From: Brachybacterium sp. SGAir0954 | GTDB lineage: Bacteria > Actinomycetota > Actinomycetes > Actinomycetales > Dermabacteraceae | DNA length: 64,000 nt | Direction of reading: 5' to 3' | Assembly: GCF_005490785.1 (NCBI RefSeq) | Contig: NZ_CP027295.1 | Location: 868,001-932,000, forward strand | In this document: piece by piece, positions 27,075 to 35,396 of the stretch | Numbering within the stretch: the first letter of the stretch is position 1 | Layout: the number at the start of each line of letters is the position of its first letter | Notes under the pieces: generated by a model | What the model saw: only the letters and a program-made list of their open reading frames with translations | Told to the model about the DNA's origin: nothing | Database searches by the model: none | Translations under genes and position numbers: made by a program

Positions 27075-30000
27075 ATGCATCGTCTCGCCCACCTCAGCCT
27101 GAACAACCGGGCCTTCATCGCGCTCGTGTGCATCGCGGTCTCGATCGTCGGTGTGTTCGCCATGTCGACGATGCGCCAGGAGCTCATCCCCTCGGTCTCG
27201 CTGCCGCAGATCCAGATCGTCACGACCTCCCAGGGCTCCACCTCGGAGCAGATCGAGGAGCGGATCTCCTCCCCGATCGAGCAGGCCGTGAGCGGCATCG
27301 AGAACGTCGAGTCGACCTCCTCGACCTCGCAGGCGAACACCTCGATGGTCACCCTCGAGCTCACCTACGGCACGGACGTCTCCCGCTCCGCGAACCAGGT
27401 CGACGCCGCGCTGACCCGCATCGAGGACCAGCTGCCCGACGGCACGGACCCGCAGGTCATCGCCGGCGGCTCGGGCGACATCCCTGCCGTGGTCCTCTCC
27501 GTCTCCTCGGACCTCGACCCCTCCGAGCTCGCCGACCGCCTCGACTCCCAGGTCGTCAAGGAGCTCGAGCGCGTGGACGGCGTCTCCTCCGTCGCCGTGA
27601 TCGGCGCCCCCGAGGAGATCGTGCGCATCACCCCGGACGAGGACGAGCTCACCGCCAAGGGCCTCACCGACAACGACATCAAGACCGCCCTGGACGACAG
27701 CGGCCTCTCCGCCCCCGGCGGCACCGTCACCGACTCCGACCGCAGCCTCGACGTGGTGCTCGGGAAGTCCATGAGCTCCCTGAAGGACCTCGAGTCCATG
27801 GTGCTCATGCCGGCGGACTCTTCCGACACGACCTCGCAGACGCCCGGCCAGACCCCCGAGGTCACGACCCTCGGCGACGTCGCGAAGGTCGAGCGCACCA
27901 CCCAGGACGCCACCTCGATCTCCCGCACCGACGGCCGCGAGTCGCTCGTCCTCATGGTCACCGCGACCGCCGACGGCAACGTCGTCGACGTCTCGAAGGG
28001 CGTCGAGGACACGATGGCGGACCTCCTCCCCGGCGTGGGCGGCAGCGCGAAGAGCGACGTCGTCTTCGACCAGGCGCCGTTCATCCAGGAGTCGATCGTC
28101 GCGCTCGCCGAGGAGGGCGCGCTGGGCCTGCTCATGGCCATCGGCGTGATCCTGCTGTTCCTGCGCCGCGTGCGGCCGACGGTCGTCACCGCGATCTCGA
28201 TCCCGACGTCGCTGCTCATCGCGTTCATCGGCATGCTGGTCTCCGGCTACACGCTGAACATGCTGACCCTCGCGGCGCTCACGATCTCCATCGGCCGCGT
28301 CGTCGACGACTCGATCGTCGTCATCGAGAACATCACCCGCCACCTCTCCTACGGCAAGCCGCGACGCCGGGCGATCCTCGACGGCGTGCGGGAGGTCGCG
28401 GGCGCGGTGACCGCCTCGACGCTCGCCACGGTCGTCGTCTACCTGCCGATCGCGCTCGTCGCCGGCATGGCCGGGGAGCTGTTCCGGCCCTTCGCGCTGA
28501 CCGTCGCGATCGCGATGCTCTCCTCGCTGCTGGTGTCGCTGACGATCGTCCCGGTGCTCGCCTACTGGTTCCTGCGGGCGCCCAAGGCGGCCGCCGCCAT
28601 CACCGACCCCGACGATCCCGCCCAGCAGGCGAAGGTCCGCGAGGACGCCGAGGCGAAGGAGGAGAAGGGCTGGCTGCACCGCCTCTACGCCCCGGTCCTC
28701 CACCTCACCCTCGACTCGCTGCCGCGGCGCCTGGGCACGGTCGCCGTCGCGATCCTCGTGCTGATCGGCTCCGGCTTCCTCGTCCCGCTGATGACGGTCA
28801 ACTTCCTCGGCGACACGGGGCAGAACATCGCCTCGATCACCCAGACCCTCCCCGCCGGCACGAGCCTCGAGCAGTCCTCGGACAAGGCCACGGACGCCGA
28901 GAAGGCGCTCATGGACGTCGACGGCGTCGAGACCGTGCAGACCACCATCGGCGGTGGCGGCGCGCAGGCCGGCCTCGGCGGCGGCGCGGGTGGCGAGAAC
29001 ACGATCAGCTACTCGATCACCACGGCGACCGACGTCGAGGACCAGCAGGCGCTCACCGAGAAGCTCGTGGACACGCTGAAGGACCTGCCCGATCCGGGCG
29101 AGGTCGAGTCCTCCGACGTCGGCTCCGCGACCGGCTCCTCCACCGTGGACATCGAGATCACCGGCCCCACCGCCGAGGACCGCAAGAAGGCGAACGACGC
29201 GATCCTCGCCGAGCTCGACCCGCTGCCCTCGGGCGTCACCGACGTCTCGAGCGACCTCGAGGGCGACGAGCCCACCGCGGTCGTCACCGTGGACCGCACG
29301 GCCGCCGCGGAGAAGGGCCTCACCGAGAACGCCGTGATCGGCATGGTCGCCGCGCAGCTCTACCCGGGCTCGATCGGCACCATCGCCCTGGACGACTCCG
29401 ACCTCGACATCTACGTCGAGCAGGGGGAGAAGGTCGACACCCTCACCCAGCTGCAGGACCTCGAGCTCGCCCCGGGCCTGCCGCTCACGGACGTCGCCGA
29501 GGTCTCCGAGCAGGACTCGCGCCCGTCGATCTCCACCAAGGACGGCGTGGAGACCGTGACGATCTCCCTGACCCCCGCCGGGGACGACGTCGGCACCGTC
29601 TCCGAGGCCGCGAACGCCGCGATCGACGCGGCGGACCTGCCCGAGGGCACGGAGGCCACCCTGGGCGGCACCTCCGCGGACATCAACGAGACCTTCGGGC
29701 AGCTGGGCCTCGCGATGGCCGCCGCGATCCTGCTCGTGTACGTGCTGCTGGTGTGGATCTTCAAGTCCCTCATCCAGCCGCTCGTGCTGCTCGTCTCGAT
29801 CCCCTTCGCCGCGGTGGGCGCGTTCGGCCTGCTCGTCATCACGGGCGTGCCGCTGGGCCTGCCCTCGATGATCGGCCTGCTCATGCTCGTGGGCATCGTC
29901 GTCACCAACGCGATCGTGCTCATCGACCTCGTCAACCAGTACCGGCGTGACGGCATGGGCCTGGACGAGGCGCTGCACCTGGGCGCCTCGAAGCGACTGC

Positions 30001-30572
30001 GGCCGATCCTCATGACCGCCGCCGCGACGATCTTCGCGCTCATCCCGATGGGCCTGGGCCTCACCGGCAACGGCGGCTTCATCGCCCAGCCGCTCGCGGT
30101 GGTCGTGATCGGCGGCCTCGTCTCCTCGACCCTGCTGACCCTGGTCATCGTCCCCGTGCTCTACCGCATGGTGGAGGGCCCGGGGGAGCGTCGCCGCCTG
30201 CGCCGCGAGGCCCGGGAGACGGAGCAGCGGGCGCAGCGCGACGCGGCCGACGCCGAGCGCCGGGAGCGTCACCGCGGCGAGAGCGCGACGACCGGCGAGG
30301 GCGTCGACGCGGTGCCGACCGCCCCGGCCCCCGCCTCGAGCGGCACGGTCTCGTCGGGCACGGCTTCGTCGGCCTCGGCGGGGACCGTCGCGGCGGGATC
30401 TGCTCCCGCTTCGGCCACGGCCCACGGTCGTCGTGCGGCGAAGCCCGCGACGGGCACCCCGGTCGTCGGGCGCCCGTCGGTCCCGACCTCAGGTGCCGAG
30501 CGCGGCCGACGCGCGAGCCTCAAGGAGCGCGGCGGCATCGTCGGCATCCTCCGGCGCCGCTTCCGCCGCTGA
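27075..30572 (+). CDS. RND-family efflux transporter (AcrB/SwrC-like)
   Basis: 1165 residues with the RND plan: helix 1 at about 12-32, a large extracytoplasmic loop, helices 2-6 beginning near residue 350, a second loop, and helices 8-12 near 880-1035. Typical strings are FLRRVRPTVVTAISIPTS, GRVVDDSIVVIENITRHL (motif with helix-4 aspartates) and LMLVGIVVTNAIVLIDLV. In Gram-positives such single-component RNDs (SwrC, MmpL-like HAE relatives) export surfactants or lipophilic compounds without an outer membrane. No membrane-fusion partner is adjacent. The C-terminal 130 residues are charged and Ala/Ser/Thr-rich, unusual for the family. AGGGAG lies four bases before the ATG. A perfect hairpin follows the gene. 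Confidence 0.93.
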   Translation: MHRLAHLSLNNRAFIALVCIAVSIVGVFAMSTMRQELIPSVSLPQIQIVTTSQGSTSEQIEERISSPIEQAVSGIENVESTSSTSQANTSMVTLELTYGTDVSRSANQVDAALTRIEDQLPDGTDPQVIAGGSGDIPAVVLSVSSDLDPSELADRLDSQVVKELERVDGVSSVAVIGAPEEIVRITPDEDELTAKGLTDNDIKTALDDSGLSAPGGTVTDSDRSLDVVLGKSMSSLKDLESMVLMPADSSDTTSQTPGQTPEVTTLGDVAKVERTTQDATSISRTDGRESLVLMVTATADGNVVDVSKGVEDTMADLLPGVGGSAKSDVVFDQAPFIQESIVALAEEGALGLLMAIGVILLFLRRVRPTVVTAISIPTSLLIAFIGMLVSGYTLNMLTLAALTISIGRVVDDSIVVIENITRHLSYGKPRRRAILDGVREVAGAVTASTLATVVVYLPIALVAGMAGELFRPFALTVAIAMLSSLLVSLTIVPVLAYWFLRAPKAAAAITDPDDPAQQAKVREDAEAKEEKGWLHRLYAPVLHLTLDSLPRRLGTVAVAILVLIGSGFLVPLMTVNFLGDTGQNIASITQTLPAGTSLEQSSDKATDAEKALMDVDGVETVQTTIGGGGAQAGLGGGAGGENTISYSITTATDVEDQQALTEKLVDTLKDLPDPGEVESSDVGSATGSSTVDIEITGPTAEDRKKANDAILAELDPLPSGVTDVSSDLEGDEPTAVVTVDRTAAAEKGLTENAVIGMVAAQLYPGSIGTIALDDSDLDIYVEQGEKVDTLTQLQDLELAPGLPLTDVAEVSEQDSRPSISTKDGVETVTISLTPAGDDVGTVSEAANAAIDAADLPEGTEATLGGTSADINETFGQLGLAMAAAILLVYVLLVWIFKSLIQPLVLLVSIPFAAVGAFGLLVITGVPLGLPSMIGLLMLVGIVVTNAIVLIDLVNQYRRDGMGLDEALHLGASKRLRPILMTAAATIFALIPMGLGLTGNGGFIAQPLAVVVIGGLVSSTLLTLVIVPVLYRMVEGPGERRRLRREARETEQRAQRDAADAERRERHRGESATTGEGVDAVPTAPAPASSGTVSSGTASSASAGTVAAGSAPASATAHGRRAAKPATGTPVVGRPSVPTSGAERGRRASLKERGGIVGILRRRFRR

Positions 30573-30603
30573 GCCGGCCGCAGCTACGGGAGCGAGCGAA
30601 AGA

Positions 30604-30655
30604 ATGGGCACCTCAGGGAGCATGTCCTGCGCGACATGCTCCCTGAGGTGCCCAT
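30604..30655. repeat. Perfect 23-bp-stem hairpin between convergent genes
   Basis: Left arm 30604-30626 (ATGGGCACCTCAGGGAGCAT plus GTC) and right arm 30633-30655 are exact reverse complements around a 6-base loop CTGCGC. It lies 31 bases after the RND stop and 114 bases before the convergent MFS stop, so it can terminate both. Perfect 23-bp complementarity is more than a terminator needs and looks like a member of a palindromic repeat family. No T tract. Confidence 0.8.
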
Positions 30656-30662
30656 CGTCTGT

Positions 30663-30698
30663 GCCGTGCCAATAGTTCGCGCCGTGCCCATGGTTCGC
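30663..30698. repeat. Tandem 18-bp direct repeat
   Basis: GCCGTGCCAATAGTTCGC followed directly by GCCGTGCCCATGGTTCGC (16 of 18 identical), immediately after the 23-bp-stem hairpin. GCCGTGCC recurs once more at 30710-30717. Noncoding; function unknown. Confidence 0.7.
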
Positions 30699-30769
30699 GG
30701 CGGGCCATGCCGTGCCGGACCGTGCTGGCGCCTACCCCGCGCTGCACCGCACCCGGGAACCCCGCCGGG

Positions 30770-32128
30770 TCAGTCCTCGAGGGCGCGCCCCCGCTGCTCG
30801 GGCAGCGTGAAGGCCGCGAGCGCCGCGACGCCGAAGGTCGCCGCGAACACCGCGAAGGCGAGCACCGTGCTCCCCGCGACCACGAGCACCGGGACCAGGA
30901 AGGGCGCGACGAGCGAGGCGATCCGGCCGAACCCGGCGGCGGCGCCCGTCCCCGTGCCGCGCACCGCGGTGGGGTAGAGCTCCGGGCCGATCGCGTACAG
31001 CGCGCCCCAGGCGCCGAGGTTGAAGAAGCTCAGCAGGCAGCCCGCGACGATGATCGCCGTCTCGGAGCCGGCCGAGCCGTAGGCGACCGCCGCGATGGCG
31101 GAGCCGGCGAGGAAGATCGTCAGCGTCCAGCGCCGGCCCAGGCGCTCGATGAGCCAGGCGGAGACCGCATAGCCGGGGATCTGCGCGAGCGTGATGATCA
31201 GCGTGAACGTGAAGGACTTCGTGAGGTCGAAGCCGCGCTCCACCAGCAGCGTCGGGATCCAGATGAAGGCGCCGTAGTAGGAGAGGTTGATGCAGAACCA
31301 CACCGTCCACAGCGCGGCGGTGCGCCCGCGCAGGCCACGGCTCCAGATGCTCTCGTGCCGCGGGGCGGGGGCCTCCGCTCCGGCGCTCCAGGTGTCCTCC
31401 TCGGTGGGGTGGTCGGCGTCGGTGAACCCGGCGGACTCCTCGAACTGCCGCACCACCTGCTCCGCCTCCGCATGCCGGCCGCGGCCCTCGAGGAAGCGCA
31501 CCGACTCGGGCATGCCCACGCGGATCACGAGCGAGTAGAGCGCCGGGACCATGCCGATCGCAAGCGCCCAGCGCCAGCCGGAGGGGCCGCTCGCCGCGAC
31601 GAGCGTGCCGATGAGCGCGGCGAGGATCCAGCCGATCGCCCAAAACGCCTCGAGCCACACGATGACGCGGCCGCGGATCCGGCGGGGCGCGAACTCGGAG
31701 ACGAGGGTCGAGGCGACGGGCAGCTCCGCGCCGAGGCCCAGGCCCACGATGAAACGCAGGGCGATGAGCACGGCGAGACCGCCCGCGAGGGCGGAGGCGC
31801 CGGTCGCGATGCCGTAGACCAGGAGGGTGAGCGCGAAGACGCTGCGCCGGCCGATCCTGTCCGCGAGCAGCCCGCCGACGGTCGCGCCGATCGCCATGCC
31901 CGCGAAGCCCGCGGAGGCGATGAGCGACCCGTCGGCCTTGTCGATGCCCCAGTGCACGGTGAGCGCGGCGATGACGAAGGACACGAGGCCGACGTCCATC
32001 GCGTCGAGCGCCCAGCCGATCCCCGACGCGCCGAGCAGGCGGCCGTGGCGGCGGGTGAAGGGAAGGCGGTCGAGGCGCTCGGCCCGGGTGAGGGGCGCGG
32101 CGCTCGAGGCGGCGGAGGTCGGGGACAT
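30770..32128 (-). CDS. MFS transporter, sugar/organic-acid family (AAHS/NiaP-like)
   Basis: 452 residues with 12 hydrophobic helices. Family signs: GWALDAMDVGLVSFVIAAL in helix 1, motif A GLLADRIGRRSVF, RFIVGLGLGAELPVAS, the mid-loop repeat LIERLGRRWTL, and PELYPTAVRGTGTG near helix 11. This pattern fits proton symporters for aromatic acids, niacin (NiaP) or sugars; the exact substrate cannot be set. Two adjacent ATGs are possible starts; the second is used as it is six bases from GGAG. It converges on the RND gene and is followed upstream by the Nudix gene on the same strand (102 bp). Confidence 0.85.
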   Translation of the reverse strand: MSPTSAASSAAPLTRAERLDRLPFTRRHGRLLGASGIGWALDAMDVGLVSFVIAALTVHWGIDKADGSLIASAGFAGMAIGATVGGLLADRIGRRSVFALTLLVYGIATGASALAGGLAVLIALRFIVGLGLGAELPVASTLVSEFAPRRIRGRVIVWLEAFWAIGWILAALIGTLVAASGPSGWRWALAIGMVPALYSLVIRVGMPESVRFLEGRGRHAEAEQVVRQFEESAGFTDADHPTEEDTWSAGAEAPAPRHESIWSRGLRGRTAALWTVWFCINLSYYGAFIWIPTLLVERGFDLTKSFTFTLIITLAQIPGYAVSAWLIERLGRRWTLTIFLAGSAIAAVAYGSAGSETAIIVAGCLLSFFNLGAWGALYAIGPELYPTAVRGTGTGAAAGFGRIASLVAPFLVPVLVVAGSTVLAFAVFAATFGVAALAAFTLPEQRGRALED

Positions 32129-32230
32129 CATCGGCTCCGGAGGAGGGGAGGGGTGAGGACGGGGAAGGACGAGCGCCATGATCCCGCATCGCCGGAACCC
32201 GCGCGCACCCCGGTCATGGGGCGGGGCGGC

Positions 32231-32722
32231 TCAGCCGACGGGCGGGGAGAGGAGATCGACCTCCGCCTCGCCGCGCAGCACGGCGAGGGCGCGCTCGGCG
32301 CGGGCGGCGCCCCACGGGGAGAGCAGATGCGCCTCGGACTCCTCGACGAGGCGCCAGTCGTCGAGCTCCGCCTCCTGGGGGACGATCCGCGCCTCGAGCT
32401 CCGCGGCGGGCATCACCCCGGCGTCGAACACGAAGTGCACGCCCATCGGGGCGCCCGCGGCGGCGCGCGAGGGCACCCAGTTCAGGGCGAGCAGGCGGCC
32501 GATCTCGACGTCGAGGCCCAGCTCCTCCTGCACCTCGCGGCGGGCGCAGCCGCGAGGGTCCTCGCCCGGGTCGACGCCGCCGCCGGGCAGCAGCCAGTGG
32601 TCGCGGTAGTTCGGCTTCTCGATGACGAAGCGGCCGCGCTCGTCGCGCAGGATCACCGCGGCGGAGGTGATGACCTTGGGCAGGGTCGCGAAGTAGGCGG
32701 GATCGGGCAGCAGTCGCGGCAT
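32231..32722 (-). CDS. Nudix hydrolase
   Basis: 163 residues. The Nudix box is complete at residues 48-70: G, five residues, E54, seven residues, R62-E63-V-Q-E66-E67-L-G-L. It cleaves nucleoside diphosphates linked to another moiety; the sequence PNYRDHWLLPGGGVDPGED suggests a housecleaning or ADP-ribose type, but the substrate cannot be set. The ATG has no Shine-Dalgarno; CACGAT lies six bases upstream (leaderless pattern). Divergent from the WXG100 cassette, 116 bp between starts. Confidence 0.92.
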   Translation of the reverse strand: MPRLLPDPAYFATLPKVITSAAVILRDERGRFVIEKPNYRDHWLLPGGGVDPGEDPRGCARREVQEELGLDVEIGRLLALNWVPSRAAAGAPMGVHFVFDAGVMPAAELEARIVPQEAELDDWRLVEESEAHLLSPWGAARAERALAVLRGEAEVDLLSPPVG

Positions 32723-32728
32723 GCGCCC

Positions 32729-32734
32729 ATCGTG
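32729..32734 (-). promoter_or_regulatory. Candidate -10 box of a leaderless promoter (Nudix)
   Basis: On the minus strand CACGAT, six bases (GGGCGC), then the ATG. Same geometry as the MATE and aldehyde dehydrogenase starts. Confidence 0.4.
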
Positions 32735-32838
32735 TCACCCGCGCGGGGAGTTCTCCCCATGGTCCGGGCGGGCGCGCTCGCCGTAGGGTGCGTGCAGGCC
32801 GCGGGACTCCCCGCGGACCATGACGGCGGGGGAGAGAC

Positions 32839-33774
32839 ATGGCGGGCTTCTACGGGGCGGACACGGACGCGCTGCGCGACGTGGCGGGGGTGTTCGAGGA
32901 CCGCAGCAGGCGCCTGGCGGAGCTGCGGGACCAGCTCGACGCCGCCGTGCTGCGGGAGGACATCTGGCAGGGCGGGGACGCCGATGCCTTCCGCGACCGA
33001 TGGACGGGCGTGAGCGCGCAGTTCGGCGAGACCTCCGAGGGCGTGGGGCGGCGCCGCGGCGAGCTCGAGGAGCAGGCCGAGCAGCAGGACGAGGCATCCG
33101 GCGAGGACGGCGGCGGTGGCTTCCTCGACACGATCGGCGACCTCTTCGACTCCGTGAAGGGCGGCCTGAACGATCTGCGCAAGGCGATCTCCACGATCGG
33201 GAAGGGCGTCAAGGCGTTCCAGCTCTTCCGGGATCTCGCGAAGCTCGGCGAGGCCGGCTATGAGGGGCTGAAGGGGCTGGTCAACCAGCAGTTCATCGAC
33301 GAGCTGGTGGACCGGACCCGGGCTCCCTCAGGCAAGATCATGGACTTCCTGCATGGCAAGGGCTGGACCCGGGTCGCCGACGTCGCCGAGGGGATCCTGG
33401 ACTCCGGGGTCGTCAAGGGGGCCGGCAAGGTGCTCGGCAAGGCGCTGCCGGTGCTCGACATCGGCATGGGCATCCACCAGATGGTCACCGCGGAGGACGG
33501 CTGGGATGTGGCCGCGGGCGGGCTCAGCACGCTCAGCGGCGGCCTGCTGCTCGCGGCGCCCTTCACCGGCCCGGCGGCGCCGATCGTCGCGGGGGTGGGG
33601 CTCGTGGCCGGCGGCATCTCGCTCGGCATCGACGCGGGCAAGGCGATCGTCGAGAACTGGGACACCATCAGCGACACCGCGGGCAAGGCGTGGGACGCGA
33701 CGACCGACGCCGTGGGCGACGCGGTCGAGGGCGTCGGCGACTTCATCTCCGATCCCATCGGATCGATCTTCTGA
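32839..33774 (+). CDS. WXG100-type N-terminal domain protein with hydrophobic Gly-rich C-terminus, candidate type VII secretion substrate
   Basis: 311 residues. The N-terminal ~95 residues fit the helical hairpin of WXG100/ESX proteins: helix with ALRDVAGVFEDRSRRL, W43-Q-G45 at the turn (DIWQGGDADAFRDRW), then an acidic helix. No signal peptide. Residues 205-270 form a long hydrophobic, Gly/Ala-rich stretch (GGLLLAAPFTGPAAPIVAG, GVGLVAGGISLGIDAGKAI) with glycine-zipper spacing, reminiscent of membrane-acting T7SS effectors such as TspA; this comparison is inference. GGGGGAGAG precedes the ATG. First of three tightly spaced genes (54 bp, then 2 bp). No ESX core genes are in the window. Confidence 0.7.
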   Translation: MAGFYGADTDALRDVAGVFEDRSRRLAELRDQLDAAVLREDIWQGGDADAFRDRWTGVSAQFGETSEGVGRRRGELEEQAEQQDEASGEDGGGGFLDTIGDLFDSVKGGLNDLRKAISTIGKGVKAFQLFRDLAKLGEAGYEGLKGLVNQQFIDELVDRTRAPSGKIMDFLHGKGWTRVADVAEGILDSGVVKGAGKVLGKALPVLDIGMGIHQMVTAEDGWDVAAGGLSTLSGGLLLAAPFTGPAAPIVAGVGLVAGGISLGIDAGKAIVENWDTISDTAGKAWDATTDAVGDAVEGVGDFISDPIGSIF

Positions 33775-33828
33775 CATCCTGAGCGCGGACCGCCCGACGC
33801 TCGAGCCCCACCATCGCGAGGACTCCCC

Positions 33829-34704
33829 ATGACCGAGACGACCACCGCCCCCGGGCCCGACCAGGGCTTCCCCTACGGCGTGGGCCGCAGCTCCGGCCCG
33901 GACGCGCCCATCGAGTACAGCCGTTACGACGTCGCGAGCGCGCTCGCCGTCCTGGAGCGCTCCCAGGAGGCGGAGGAGCCGCAGGAGATCGTGTCCCTCA
34001 GCGACGAGCAGCTGCTGGGCCTCGACGGTCACCTGCGCACCCAGCCGGTCGCCCTCCCGTGGGCGGAGGAGCACGAGGAGCAGCGTGCCCTGCTCGCGAC
34101 CGCGGGCGTGCGCAGCCTGCTCGCCGCGGGGACCGTCGCCGTCGGGGAGGACGAGAGAACCGGGGAGCGGCGCTGGCTCGTGGAGCCGGCGATCGACGGG
34201 GTGCTCGTCCTGCGCCGCACCGCGCGGCTGATCGCCTCCGCGGAGACGCAGGTGCGCAGCGAGGAGGCGGGTCTCCAGACGCATCGCCTGTACTACTTCG
34301 TGCACCCCGAGGGCGTGCTCGAGGAGGAGGTCACCGGCTCCGGCCTGCACCACTTCCGCTCCCTGCGCCAGGAGGCGGTGCCCGCCCGGATCGCGCACCT
34401 CGTGGACCAGGACCAGGTGGCCTCCGGCCCCACCGAGCCGGTCGTGCTGCAGGACGCGGACCTCCGCGAGGGGGCGTCGATGGCGCAGCGTCTGGCCGAC
34501 GCCCGCGCGATCACGATCCTCTCCTCCCTCTCCACCCGCTCCGACGCCGTGAAGCAGCTGATGCTGTACGCGACGAGCAGCGAGCTGCTCGCCCAGCAGG
34601 TCGACGACCCCGAGGCGGAGGCCCCGGAGATCACGGTCAAGGGCCTCTCCCGCGAGGAGCTGCTCGGCCTCGCCGCCTGGCTCGTCGAGGCGGAGGAGGG
34701 CTGA
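33829..34704 (+). CDS. Unknown soluble protein in the WXG100 cassette
   Basis: 291 residues, not recognised. Acidic, no signal peptide or membrane helix. An opening Pro/Gly-rich stretch is followed by helical segments (IEYSRYDVASALAVLERSQEA cut here for length) and a beta-rich middle (RRWLVEPAIDGVLVLRRTARL, HRLYYFVHPEGVLEEEV). Size and position behind a WXG100-type gene are those of EspG-like ESX chaperones or immunity-type proteins, but the sequence does not prove either. It lies 54 bp after the WXG100 gene and 2 bp before the membrane-protein gene. Confidence 0.6.
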   Translation: MTETTTAPGPDQGFPYGVGRSSGPDAPIEYSRYDVASALAVLERSQEAEEPQEIVSLSDEQLLGLDGHLRTQPVALPWAEEHEEQRALLATAGVRSLLAAGTVAVGEDERTGERRWLVEPAIDGVLVLRRTARLIASAETQVRSEEAGLQTHRLYYFVHPEGVLEEEVTGSGLHHFRSLRQEAVPARIAHLVDQDQVASGPTEPVVLQDADLREGASMAQRLADARAITILSSLSTRSDAVKQLMLYATSSELLAQQVDDPEAEAPEITVKGLSREELLGLAAWLVEAEEG

Positions 34705-34706
34705 GC

Positions 34707-35396
34707 GTGGGGAAGGCCGCCCGACTGGCCCGCCGTCACGGTCTGGGTCGACCCCTGCGCACCTATCGGCAGTCCTTCCCGCTGTGGTGGCACCTGCTGT
34801 GGATCGCGATGGCGCTGGTCATCCTCGTCTCGGTGGGGGTGAACCAGAACCTCGACGTGCTGACGAAGGCGTGGGGCGCGGCGATCCCGCTGCTCGTGGG
34901 GCTGGTGCTGTGGTGGCTGCTGACGGACGTGCGGCTGGTGCTGTGCGAGGGAGGCGTCGTCATCGGCCGCTTCTTCCCGCTGCTGTCCCCGTCGGTGATC
35001 CCGTACGGGGCGATCGAGCCGCGCGGGGTCACGTGCGTGAGCGACGTCGGCCGCTTCTCGAAGGTCTCGGGCCGCGAGTTCGGCTCGACCCTGTTCTACT
35101 TCCCGCAGTCGCGCCGCGGGCTGCTGTTCGACGGCCCGCCCGCGAAGGCCGTGCGCCGTCGCAGCGGTGCGCTCGCGTCGATGTTCGACTCCCCGCCGGA
35201 CACGGTGCGCGGTGGGAAGCTGTGGGCCTTCGCCTACCGCGGCCGGCCGGAGGACCTGCTGGCCGTGATGCACCGGGGCATGGTGGGCGCCGGCGTGCCC
35301 TTCGCGGAGGCGCTGCCCGGCGCGGCGCTGCCCGAGCGCGGCGTGGGCGCGACCCGGGACGAGGCGCGCGCCCGGATCAACGGCTTCGCACCCTGA
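34707..35396 (+). CDS. Two-helix membrane protein of the WXG100 cassette, function unknown
   Basis: 229 residues from a GTG two bases after the previous stop; GGAGGAGGG in the preceding gene end serves as ribosome site. Basic N-terminus, then two membrane helices (about 24-45 and 51-70: LLWIAMALVILVSVGVNQ and AAIPLLVGLVLWWLLTDVRL), then a cytosolic beta-rich domain that could be PH-like. Not recognised. As third gene of the cassette it could be an immunity or membrane partner for the first gene product (inference). Its last 20 bases overlap the convergent pxpBC gene. Confidence 0.65.
   Translation: MGKAARLARRHGLGRPLRTYRQSFPLWWHLLWIAMALVILVSVGVNQNLDVLTKAWGAAIPLLVGLVLWWLLTDVRLVLCEGGVVIGRFFPLLSPSVIPYGAIEPRGVTCVSDVGRFSKVSGREFGSTLFYFPQSRRGLLFDGPPAKAVRRRSGALASMFDSPPDTVRGGKLWAFAYRGRPEDLLAVMHRGMVGAGVPFAEALPGAALPERGVGATRDEARARINGFAP

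Noticed and set aside
24143-30425. Very long open frames opposite or out of phase with the esterase, MATE and RND genes (up to about 1900 codons)
   Set aside because: They mirror GC-biased third positions of real genes, are Arg/Ala/Gly/Pro-rich, and carry no domains.
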